In this document: piece after piece, positions 57,080 to 64,000 of the stretch
Numbering within the stretch: the first letter of the stretch is position 1
Layout of the letters: every line of letters begins with the position of its first letter
NCBI GenBank assembly: GCA_041490445.1
Contig: JBGPTF010000008.1
Location: 62,001 to 126,000 of the forward strand
DNA length: 64,000 bases
Reading direction: 5' to 3'
DNA from: JBGPTF01 sp041490445
GTDB lineage: Bacteria; Acidobacteriota; Terriglobia; Acidiferrales; UBA7541
Position numbers and translations under genes: made by a program
The notes under the pieces: generated by a model
Told to the model about the DNA's origin: nothing
The model's database searches: none
Seen by the model: the letters and a program-made list of their open reading frames with translations, nothing else

Positions 57080-57962
57080 CGTTTTCACCGCGCCAGCCAA
57101 ACTGCGCCCGCGCGAGGATCCACAATTTCTCCGCCGCAGAGAGCCGCGCCGGTGGTGCCGCCAGGACATCGTACTGGCGCGCCTCGATCTTGGCCAGGAT
57201 ACCCGCGTAGATCCGGACGAGCGCCCACAGGGCGGCGCGACTGTCTTCGCTGACGAGCGAGAGAAGCGGCCAGCCGTCGTGGTAGAACTGCCAGGCGCGG
57301 TCCGCTTCAAAGCGCATCAGAGCAAGGAAAGGTTCGCTCGGCGACGCTGCAGCAAGGTCGCCGCTGCCGCAGGCGAAGCGCGCCAGATCCTCCTGCGGAA
57401 TGTAGATCCGGCCCATGGCGAGGTCACGCGGAAGGTCGCGCAGAATGTTGGTCAATTGGAAGGCGATGCCGAGCGTTCCCGCCAGCTCCAGCGCGCCAGG
57501 ATCGCGAAAGCCGAAGACGTAGAGACAGCACAGCCCCACCGTGCCGGCGACGCGGTAACAATACTCCCGCAGACGATCGAACGTCTCGTACACCTGGACG
57601 GTTTGATCCATCTCCGCGCCGGAAATCAAATCGTGCAGATACCGCGGGGGGATGGCGTAGTGCGACATGGTGTGACAGAACGCCGGCCAAGTTTGATCGC
57701 CGTCAAGTTCGCCGGCAAGCGCCCGGTCCATCCGGGAGCGCATTTCGGCCAAACGCTTCCGTTTGACGTCCCGGTCGCCCGGCGCATCGGCGACGTCATC
57801 CACCTGCCGCATGAAAGCATAGAGGGCGCAGAGTGCGTCGCGCTTCTTCCCGGGCAGGAGGAGAAAACCATAGTAAAAATTCCGCGCCGCGGAACGGGCA
57901 ATGGCGCGGCAGTGGGCGTAGGAAGCAGCCAGGGCAGGACTTTCAGGCATTTCGTCCCGCAT
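57009..57962 (-). CDS. hpnD: Presqualene diphosphate synthase HpnD
   Basis: 317 residues, trans-isoprenyl diphosphate synthase-like head-to-head class. First Asp-rich motif FMRQVDDVADAPGD, second NILRDLPRDLAMGRIYIP. It condenses two farnesyl diphosphates to presqualene diphosphate. Overlaps hpnC by 20 nt with the ATG at 57962; ATG 57950 (MPESP) is nearly as good. Squalene made by HpnCDE would feed a squalene-hopene cyclase encoded elsewhere. Confidence 0.93.
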   Translation of the reverse strand: MRDEMPESPALAASYAHCRAIARSAARNFYYGFLLLPGKKRDALCALYAFMRQVDDVADAPGDRDVKRKRLAEMRSRMDRALAGELDGDQTWPAFCHTMSHYAIPPRYLHDLISGAEMDQTVQVYETFDRLREYCYRVAGTVGLCCLYVFGFRDPGALELAGTLGIAFQLTNILRDLPRDLAMGRIYIPQEDLARFACGSGDLAAASPSEPFLALMRFEADRAWQFYHDGWPLLSLVSEDSRAALWALVRIYAGILAKIEARQYDVLAAPPARLSAAEKLWILARAQFGWRGENDALRIRDHYRRRAGGTFLRRRAG

Positions 57963-58908
57963 CGGTGGTTGTTTCCGGGCCGGCGCCGCCCGGCCCCGAG
58001 GGAGAAGCCGCCGACATCCGAAACCAGAAGGCGCGGCCCAGCAGCCGAATCTGCCTCATGCGGCTGAGGGCCGGGCGGTGGTGCAGCGTGTCGTAGCCGA
58101 TGGCGGCGATGGCGTCGAGCACGGCGAGGCCGCCGCGGCAAAACAGTTCGATATCCACGCGCAGCTCGGGCACCACACGCTGGGAGAGAGGCGCGCCCGC
58201 GGCGAACAGCACGCGCGTCCGAGCCGCCAGATCGTGCATCAATCCGGCGTAACGGTTGCTGAATTTTCGCGCGAGCAGCTCTTCCTCCGGGACGCCGTGC
58301 GCCTGCATGGCGTCAAGGGGAATGTAGATGCGGCCCTTTTCGAGGTCGCGGGAAACGTCCTGCCAGAAATTCGCCAGTTGCAAGGCGGTGCAAATGGAGT
58401 CGGACAGGCCTTGCCGTTCGGCATCGCGATAACCGCCGAGATAGAGCACCAGCCGGCCAACAGGATTCGCAGAAAAGCGGCAGTATTCGAGGACCGAGTT
58501 CCAATCCGCATAGCGGTGCACGGTCTGGTCCTGGCGAAATGCGCGCAGCAGATCGGTAAAAGTCTCGATGGGAATGTCGAACGCGCGGATCGTCCTAGCC
58601 AGTGCGACGAAAACGGGATGGGTGGGCCGCCCGGAGTACGTGTTGTGCAATTCGGCTTCCCAGGAATCGAGCAGCTCTAGCGCTCGTCCAGCGCCGGGCA
58701 GTTCATCGCCGAGGTCATCGGCCCAGCGGCAGTAGGCATACACATTGTAGAAGTGCTGGTGCAGCCGGCGCGGGAGCAGCCACGAGACGACGGTGAAATT
58801 CTCGTAGTGGTGTGTGGCGAGCCAGCGGGTGTACTGCTGGGCCAGTTCAGGCGAACACGCGTCCTGCGGCAGTTCCCGCGCGATTTCCAATTCGGGTGTT
58901 GGCAGCAT
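57943..58908 (-). CDS. hpnC: Hydroxysqualene synthase HpnC
   Basis: 321 residues, same superfamily as HpnD. NVYAYCRWADDLGDELPG is the first Asp-rich motif and NFWQDVSRDLEKGRIYIP the second. Distinguished from HpnD by the N-terminus (YTRWLATHHYENFTVVSWLLPRRL) typical of HpnC. Converts presqualene diphosphate to hydroxysqualene. I start at ATG 58908 (MLPTPELEI), 21 nt after the upstream dehydrogenase gene. Confidence 0.93.
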   Translation of the reverse strand: MLPTPELEIARELPQDACSPELAQQYTRWLATHHYENFTVVSWLLPRRLHQHFYNVYAYCRWADDLGDELPGAGRALELLDSWEAELHNTYSGRPTHPVFVALARTIRAFDIPIETFTDLLRAFRQDQTVHRYADWNSVLEYCRFSANPVGRLVLYLGGYRDAERQGLSDSICTALQLANFWQDVSRDLEKGRIYIPLDAMQAHGVPEEELLARKFSNRYAGLMHDLAARTRVLFAAGAPLSQRVVPELRVDIELFCRGGLAVLDAIAAIGYDTLHHRPALSRMRQIRLLGRAFWFRMSAASPSGPGGAGPETTTDAGRNA

Positions 58909-58929
58909 GCGGCCCCGGCCCGGCAAGGC

Positions 58930-59988
58930 TTAGGGGATGACGGCCGTCTTCAGCTCGCCGTTGCGATGCTTCATGTGCTCGAACATTTGCGGAAGCTCGG
59001 TCAATGGGATCTCCCCGGTGATGAAATCACTCGCACGGACCTCGCCCCGGGCGATCGTTTCGAGCGCCTCGCGGATGAAGCGCGGCGTGTGGTGAAACGT
59101 GGACTTGATTGTGACTTCGGAATAGTGCAGCGCCGCAGGGTCGAACTGCACCTGCGATCCACGCGGACACCCACCGAACAGGTTTACGGTTCCGCCTTTG
59201 CGCACCATCTGGATCGCCCACTGCCAGGTTGTCGTCGAGCCAACGGCTTCGATCACGTCGTCAGCGCCACGGCCGCCTTCCGTGAGCTGCCGCACAGCCT
59301 GGACCGGGTTTTCGAGCTGCGTCACATCGAACGCAGCGATGGCGCCAAGCCGTTCGGCGGCGCGCACCTGGCTCTTGCGCTTCCCCAGTGCAATGACGCG
59401 GACCTGCCGCGCAGCGAGGATGCGGATGAACTTCAATCCGATTGGCCCGCACCCGATGATCACGGCCGTATCGCCGGGATTGATTCCGGTCTCTTCGATG
59501 CCGCGCAGCACGCATGCCAGCGGTTCCACCATCGCGGCATCCACGAAGCTGACGTGATCGGGAATCACGAGCAGGTTCTGCCGGACGATACGCCCCGGGA
59601 TGCGAATGTATTCCGCATAGGCGCCATTGTTGAACAGCAGGTCTTCGCAGAGATTGGCGTGTTCTTTCCGGCAGAAGAGGCATACATTGCACGGCGCAGA
59701 ATTGGACGGCACCACTCGCATGCCCGCGTGGATGCCGCCATTCACGGCCGAGCCTTTTGCCTCGACGATGCCGGAAAGCTCGTGGCCGAAGATGGCGGGC
59801 GGCACGATCATCCGAGGGTGGAATCCCTGCTTCCAGACTTTCAGATCGGTGCCGCAGGTGAGCGCCACCTTCACACGGACAAGGACTTCGTCTTCCGCAA
59901 GCTTCGGAATATCAACCGACTCAATTTTCAAATCTTCGCGGCCGTAGAGCACGGCCGCTGTCATATGACCGTTTCTTTCGAGTCTCAT
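58930..59988 (-). CDS. Zinc-binding dehydrogenase in the hopanoid operon, second copy
   Basis: 352 residues, threonine/sorbitol dehydrogenase branch. Catalytic zinc CGTD and GHELSG, structural zinc CNVCLFCRKEHANLC (C-x2-C-x2-C-x7-C), NAD fold VIIGCGPIGLKFIRIL. Start ATG 59988 overlaps the preceding stop (TAATG). Substrate unknown; position between hpnG and hpnC makes it a candidate for oxidising or reducing a hopanoid side-chain hydroxyl. It could also act on another isoprenoid alcohol. Confidence 0.9.
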   Translation of the reverse strand: MRLERNGHMTAAVLYGREDLKIESVDIPKLAEDEVLVRVKVALTCGTDLKVWKQGFHPRMIVPPAIFGHELSGIVEAKGSAVNGGIHAGMRVVPSNSAPCNVCLFCRKEHANLCEDLLFNNGAYAEYIRIPGRIVRQNLLVIPDHVSFVDAAMVEPLACVLRGIEETGINPGDTAVIIGCGPIGLKFIRILAARQVRVIALGKRKSQVRAAERLGAIAAFDVTQLENPVQAVRQLTEGGRGADDVIEAVGSTTTWQWAIQMVRKGGTVNLFGGCPRGSQVQFDPAALHYSEVTIKSTFHHTPRFIREALETIARGEVRASDFITGEIPLTELPQMFEHMKHRNGELKTAVIP

Positions 59989-61091
59989 TAGGGCGTGACC
60001 ATCACTTTAAAAGTACCACCGGACGGGCGGGCAGCCAAGTCCAGAGCCTGCGCGATATCCTCCAGGGGAAAACGATGGGAGATCAGATCATGTACCGGCA
60101 GCCGACGCTCGAACACGAGCCGTGCCGATTCGTCCTGGTCATCCACCGACGCGCTGTAACTCCCCAGGATTTCCTTTTCCTCGACCCCCACCGCCGCGGC
60201 GGAGAATTCGATCCGCATAACCGGATCGTTGTGGGCGAACAGTAGCACGCGGCCTCCCGGTCGCGCGAGTGCTAAGGCTTCACCAACCAGTGCCGGGCTG
60301 GGCACAGCCACCAGAACGACGTCGGCGCCCCGGCCTTCGTTGCGCGCCTGAATCTCTTCGAGCAGTTTCCTCTCGCCGGGATCAAACGCAGCCAGCGCAC
60401 CGAGCTGCACGCTCATCGCCCGGCGGCCCGGCAACGGGTCGCTCGTCATCACGCGGGCCCCGGCATTGCGCGCGAGCATCATCAGCAGCAGCCCGATCGG
60501 TCCCTGCCCGATGACCAGCACAGTTTCTCCCGAACTGACCCTTGCTTTTCGGATGGCCTTCGAACACGTATTGACCGGCTCGACGAACGTGGCTTCCTCA
60601 AAGCTTACGTCCGGAGGAATCGCCAGCATTCCCCGTTCGACGATCCAGGGCATCGCGCGGACGTACTCGGCAAAGCCGCCGCCGTTGGGTTCAAAGCCGG
60701 AAGTCAGGCCGACCTTCTTGTAGCCCGGGCATTGCGAGAAAAGTTGTCGCGCGCAGAAAAAGCAGTTGCCACACGGGATGTGATGGAAGCTGACGACGCG
60801 ATCGCCTTCTTTGAATTTCTTGACGCCGCGGCCGACGCGCACGACGGTACCGGCTACTTCGTGGCCAAAAATCTGGGGCGCGGCGATAAACCCGTACTGA
60901 ATTTTCTTGATATCGGTTCCGCAGATGCCACAAGCGGCAACGCGAAAGAGCACTTCCCCGTCGCTGATTTCCGGGACCGGGACGTTTTCGACCACGACCC
61001 GGCCCTTCCTGCGATAAACGCCGGCGCGCATTGTTCCCGTCGCTCGCGCGGCACGGTCGCGGACTTCGAGCTGTGCACTGACTGGATTCAT
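59988..61091 (-). CDS. Zinc-binding dehydrogenase in the hopanoid operon, first copy
   Basis: 367 residues, same branch as its neighbour but clearly diverged. CGTD and GHEVAG give the catalytic zinc; CGNCFFCARQLFSQC the structural zinc; VIGQGPIGLLLMMLARNAG the NAD fold. ATGA overlap with hpnG and TAATG overlap with the next gene prove tight co-translation. The two together might form an oxidoreductase complex or catalyse successive steps (inference). Confidence 0.9.
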   Translation of the reverse strand: MNPVSAQLEVRDRAARATGTMRAGVYRRKGRVVVENVPVPEISDGEVLFRVAACGICGTDIKKIQYGFIAAPQIFGHEVAGTVVRVGRGVKKFKEGDRVVSFHHIPCGNCFFCARQLFSQCPGYKKVGLTSGFEPNGGGFAEYVRAMPWIVERGMLAIPPDVSFEEATFVEPVNTCSKAIRKARVSSGETVLVIGQGPIGLLLMMLARNAGARVMTSDPLPGRRAMSVQLGALAAFDPGERKLLEEIQARNEGRGADVVLVAVPSPALVGEALALARPGGRVLLFAHNDPVMRIEFSAAAVGVEEKEILGSYSASVDDQDESARLVFERRLPVHDLISHRFPLEDIAQALDLAARPSGGTFKVMVTP

Positions 61092-61861
61092 CCTACCGCC
61101 ACCTGCTGCTGCAGATCCGATTCCATCTCACCGACCGAGATCGCAATGTAAGCGTCGAGGAATTCCGCCAGCGATTCCGCCGCCTTGCGGCTCTTGCGTC
61201 CGAGCCGCACGAGGCCCGGAATCGCACTTGGCTGGCGGACGGCTTCGCCGACCACCTTGGAAAGGCTCACCATCCCTTCTTCATCGAGCACGCGCGTGAA
61301 ATCCATCGGCAAGTCCTCGCACGCAAGATCGCTCACTGCGCGGATGGCGACCGGGCGAATTCCGCGGGCCGCGGCCTGCGATAAGATCGCGAAGCTTTCC
61401 ATTTCGACGGCATCGGCGATCACACCGAGCCGCTGTTTTTCCTCCGCCGTCGCGATCATGTGGTCTGCTGTCAAGAACGAATCCACAACTTTGGCTCCGC
61501 ATCGCGCGGCCAGGTCAACCAGTCGAGGATCGCTTCCGGCGCTCTTCTCCCCCCTCCCTGCACTCACGGCACCGCTCAAAGCCGCGCGTGCTGCCAGGAT
61601 TTCTGCGCTGCCGTGTTCGGGGCGCAGCGCTCCCGCCAGACCGGTTGAAATGCAGAGGTCAATGTCCTCGCCATTCATGGCTTCAGACGCTCGTTGAGCG
61701 GCTCTTTCCGGCCCGACGCCGGTCAAGACAACAAAGATGTCCGCGCCGTCGCTCGCCGAAACCCAGGCGAGCGACGCACCGAGTCGGCCTTCGCGGAACT
61801 GGTGGCGCGCGCGCCACGGAGCGAATTCATTGGCGAGCGCGAATGTGACCAGGATTCGCAC
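61088..61861 (-). CDS. hpnG: Adenosylhopane nucleoside phosphorylase HpnG
   Basis: 257 residues, PNP/MTA phosphorylase fold: VVLTGVGPERAAQRASEAM, CISTGLAGALRPEHG, VEMESFAILSQAAARGI and AVRAVSDLACEDLP-like tail. HpnG removes adenine from adenosylhopane to give ribosyl-hopane after HpnH. It lies 9 nt after hpnA and overlaps the first dehydrogenase by 4 nt. Confidence 0.9.
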   Translation of the reverse strand: MRILVTFALANEFAPWRARHQFREGRLGASLAWVSASDGADIFVVLTGVGPERAAQRASEAMNGEDIDLCISTGLAGALRPEHGSAEILAARAALSGAVSAGRGEKSAGSDPRLVDLAARCGAKVVDSFLTADHMIATAEEKQRLGVIADAVEMESFAILSQAAARGIRPVAIRAVSDLACEDLPMDFTRVLDEEGMVSLSKVVGEAVRQPSAIPGLVRLGRKSRKAAESLAEFLDAYIAISVGEMESDLQQQVAVG

Positions 61862-61870
61862 AGTTTTTGC

Positions 61871-62896
61871 CTAAGCCGCCTGCGCGTGGACGATCTTTTC
61901 GCCACGCGGCGTTTTCCAATAACCGTGCGTTTCGTACCAGCGCACGGCGCGCTTGAGCGCGGCTTCGACCGGGCCGGGCTGATACCCCAGCTCACGACCG
62001 GCCTTCGAGCTGTCCACCCACATTTTGTGCCGCGACATGCGCACGCCTTCCACGGGAATCTGGGGCTCACGGCCAAGGGCGCGCGAAATCCAGGTGTCCG
62101 CATACCCTGCAGCGAGAGCGACCGCGTGGGGCAAGCGCACCCATGGCGCGCGACGGCCCGTCAGAACCGCGAGCACATCGAGCAAATCCTTGAGGGTCAT
62201 GTTCCGCCCGCTGAGGATGTACCTCTCGCCGGCCCGTCCACGTTCAGCCGCAAGCCAGTGGCCCGCTGCGACATCCTCCACGGCGACAAAGTTCAATCCG
62301 GTGTCCACGTATGCCGGCATCCGGCCGCACAGGAAATCCAGAATGATTTTGCCGGTCGGGGTCGGCTTCCAATCACCAGGGCCGACCGGCGCCGTCGGAT
62401 TCACGATGACAACGGGCAAACCGTCCGCAGCGGCGCGCAGCGCTTCCTGTTCGGCCAGAAACTTCGAACGTTTGTAATGGCCGATCATCTCATCGAGCCG
62501 CGCCTGCGTTTCTTCATCCGGCAGCGCTCCCTGCCTTGGCACAGCAATCGTGGCCACCGTGCTGGTGTACACAAACCGTTCGACCCTCGCGCGCCGCGCG
62601 GCCTCGAGCATGTTTCGCGTCCCCTGGACGTTGCTCTCGTAGATTTCTTCAGGCCGCCGCGACCAGAGCCGGTAATCCGCGGCCACATGGAAAACGCGAC
62701 GGACACCCGCGAGCGCGCGGTCGAGCGAAGCTGGGTCGCGGAGATCGCCTTCGCTGCGCTCAACGCCGAGGTCTGCAAGCGCCTCGAGGCGGCTCGTGGG
62801 GCGAACCAGGACGCGGACCGATTCGCCACGGCCTACCAGGTATCGCGTGACGTGGCTGCCTACAAAACCCGAGGCACCCGTTACGAGCGTCGTCAT
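61871..62896 (-). CDS. hpnA: Hopanoid-associated sugar epimerase HpnA
   Basis: 341 residues, extended SDR. VTGASGFVGSHVTRYLVGRG binds NAD(P), YTSTVATIAVP and YKRSKFLAEQEAL contain the Ser and YxxxK catalytic residues. Start ATG 62896 overlaps the hpnH stop by ATGA. HpnA is associated with hopanoid clusters; the exact reaction is unsettled. Confidence 0.92.
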   Translation of the reverse strand: MTTLVTGASGFVGSHVTRYLVGRGESVRVLVRPTSRLEALADLGVERSEGDLRDPASLDRALAGVRRVFHVAADYRLWSRRPEEIYESNVQGTRNMLEAARRARVERFVYTSTVATIAVPRQGALPDEETQARLDEMIGHYKRSKFLAEQEALRAAADGLPVVIVNPTAPVGPGDWKPTPTGKIILDFLCGRMPAYVDTGLNFVAVEDVAAGHWLAAERGRAGERYILSGRNMTLKDLLDVLAVLTGRRAPWVRLPHAVALAAGYADTWISRALGREPQIPVEGVRMSRHKMWVDSSKAGRELGYQPGPVEAALKRAVRWYETHGYWKTPRGEKIVHAQAA

Positions 62897-64000
62897 AGAA
62901 TGCGAAAGACCTCGCTCGACTGCCCGGGCTGCTGTGCAGGCGGCGGAGCCATCACACCGGCACCGCTCTGCGCATGTCCGTTTCCGTTGGAGTGACCATT
63001 CCCGTTGGCGTGGCTGTTTCCGTTGGCTTTCCCGCGGGCCCCGCCCATGCGCCCGGAAAACTGCCATTGAAGCATTTTCCAGGTGTCGCCGAGCTTGCGG
63101 TTGCCGCCGAGGACGGCGGAGGGTTCATAGCCCGCGTGCACCATGCAGTCCTTGCAGCGGGGATCGCGCCCACGGCCGTATTTTTCCCACGGCGTGTCTT
63201 CGATCAATCCCTTGAACGTCTGGTGATGCGCGTCGGTCATCAGGTAACACGGTCCCTTCCAGCCGCGCGGGTTGAAGGTCGGATTGCCCCAGGCGGTGCA
63301 CATCAGCTCACGTTCGCCGCGGAGGTATTCCAAGTAAATCGGCGAGGTCATGACGTTGTACCGCTCGAGAAACCGGCTGGCTCGTTGAAACTTTTCGCGG
63401 ATTTCCTCGCGCGACATGAAAATGTCTTTGGTCTGTACGGCGGCGTAGGAATACGCCGGCGAGAGCATGTAGCCGTCCACGCCAAGCGTCTGGAGGTAAG
63501 CGTATAGCTCCGCAATCTCATCGAGGTCGGTCTCTTTGTAAATGGTGGTGTTCGAGCAGACCAGGAAGCCTGCCGCCTTGGCGGCCTTGATGCCTTCGAT
63601 GGCTTCGCGGAAAACGCCGTCACGTTCGACGCACAGGTCGTGCGTTTTTTCCAGGCCGTCGAGGTGGACGTTGAAGAAGAATCGGGACGTCGGCTGAAAC
63701 TCATGCAGCCGCTTGCGGATGAACATGCCGTTGGTGCAGAGATAAATGTGCTTTTTGCGCGCGAGGATTTCTCGCGCCAGCCGGCCGATTTCCGGATAAA
63801 TCATCGGCTCGCCGCCGCAGATGGAAACAATGGGAGCGCCGCACTCTTCGAGTCCAGCGAGGCACTGCTCGACCGTGAGCATCTCGTTGATGGTCGCTTT
63901 ATACTCGCGGATGCGGCCGCAGCCCGTGCAGGTGAGATTGCAGGCATGCAGCGGCTCGAGCATCATCACGAGCGGGAATTTCTCTTCGCCGCGCATGCGT
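62893..64000 (-). CDS. hpnH: Adenosyl-hopene transferase HpnH (radical SAM), 5' end outside window
   Basis: The frame stays open past the window edge, so the N-terminal ~15-30 residues are missing; full-length homologues begin before the visible EKFPLVMMLEPL. The radical SAM cluster CNLTCTGCG (C-x3-C-x2-C) is followed by SICGGEPMIYPEIG and a C-terminal SPASM-like Cys set (GPCYLM, DPRCKDCMVHAGYEPS). Adds a 5'-deoxyadenosyl group to the C30 hopene. The last ~50 residues are Asn/Gly/His-rich and disordered, unusual for HpnH. First visible gene of the operon. Confidence 0.93.
   Translation of the reverse strand, partial: RMRGEEKFPLVMMLEPLHACNLTCTGCGRIREYKATINEMLTVEQCLAGLEECGAPIVSICGGEPMIYPEIGRLAREILARKKHIYLCTNGMFIRKRLHEFQPTSRFFFNVHLDGLEKTHDLCVERDGVFREAIEGIKAAKAAGFLVCSNTTIYKETDLDEIAELYAYLQTLGVDGYMLSPAYSYAAVQTKDIFMSREEIREKFQRASRFLERYNVMTSPIYLEYLRGERELMCTAWGNPTFNPRGWKGPCYLMTDAHHQTFKGLIEDTPWEKYGRGRDPRCKDCMVHAGYEPSAVLGGNRKLGDTWKMLQWQFSGRMGGARGKANGNSHANGNGHSNGNGHAQSGAGVMAPPPAQQPGQSSEVFRIL

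Overview
The window looks like chromosomal DNA of a GC-rich, Gram-negative soil bacterium, most likely an Acidobacteriota member (inference). The support is two very large TonB-dependent receptors with an N-terminal carboxypeptidase-like domain, a hopanoid (hpn) gene cluster, an LptE-type outer-membrane lipoprotein, and CarD, YbeY and PhoH in typical contexts. No rRNA operon, prophage or CRISPR array was seen. Coding density is high and most genes sit in overlapping operons.

Layout. 1-12.2 kb is mostly housekeeping on the minus strand: CorC-like protein, ybeY, phoH, lemA, a nucleotidyltransferase, a TPM-domain protein, then holA-lptE-Asd homologue-pssA-psd, a DUF465 protein, and rimI-tsaB. 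rpsT lies on the plus strand. A small element with 18-bp terminal inverted repeats and 8-bp direct repeats sits just upstream of rpsT and carries one HEPN-like gene. 12.2-25.6 kb holds carD, a hydantoinase pair (hyuA/hyuB), a DinB protein, a large TonB receptor, a methyltransferase, and an operon of a GT2 enzyme, an FAD/4Fe-4S membrane fusion protein and a DUF2064 protein.

25.7-30.3 kb and 50.3-52.0 kb are accessory loci built around repeated tRNA-Lys(TTT) genes. Three essentially full copies, one 5' half and one detached 3' end bound three single-gene segments: a 662-aa protein, a CPBP protease homologue and an exported proteasome-like Ntn hydrolase. No integrase is visible, but IS remnants are present.

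30.5-50.1 kb is a catabolic locus for an unidentified acyl substrate: TetR regulator, alcohol dehydrogenase, TonB receptor, SDR, acyl-CoA ligase, three acyl-CoA dehydrogenases, a hydratase/dehydrogenase fusion, MFS transporter, phosphotransferase, MaoC hydratase, enoyl-CoA hydratase and an NADP-dependent reductase. Three of its promoters share a TATCA-N8-TKACTA site, the best candidate for the TetR operator.

52.1-64 kb holds a multicopper oxidase, a ribosome hibernation factor, a DUF72 protein and a zinc-ribbon protein. A tightly coupled hopanoid operon follows (hpnH-hpnA-hpnG-two Zn dehydrogenases-hpnC-hpnD-hpnE). It makes squalene and the C35 side chain, with two oxidoreductases whose role is not established.
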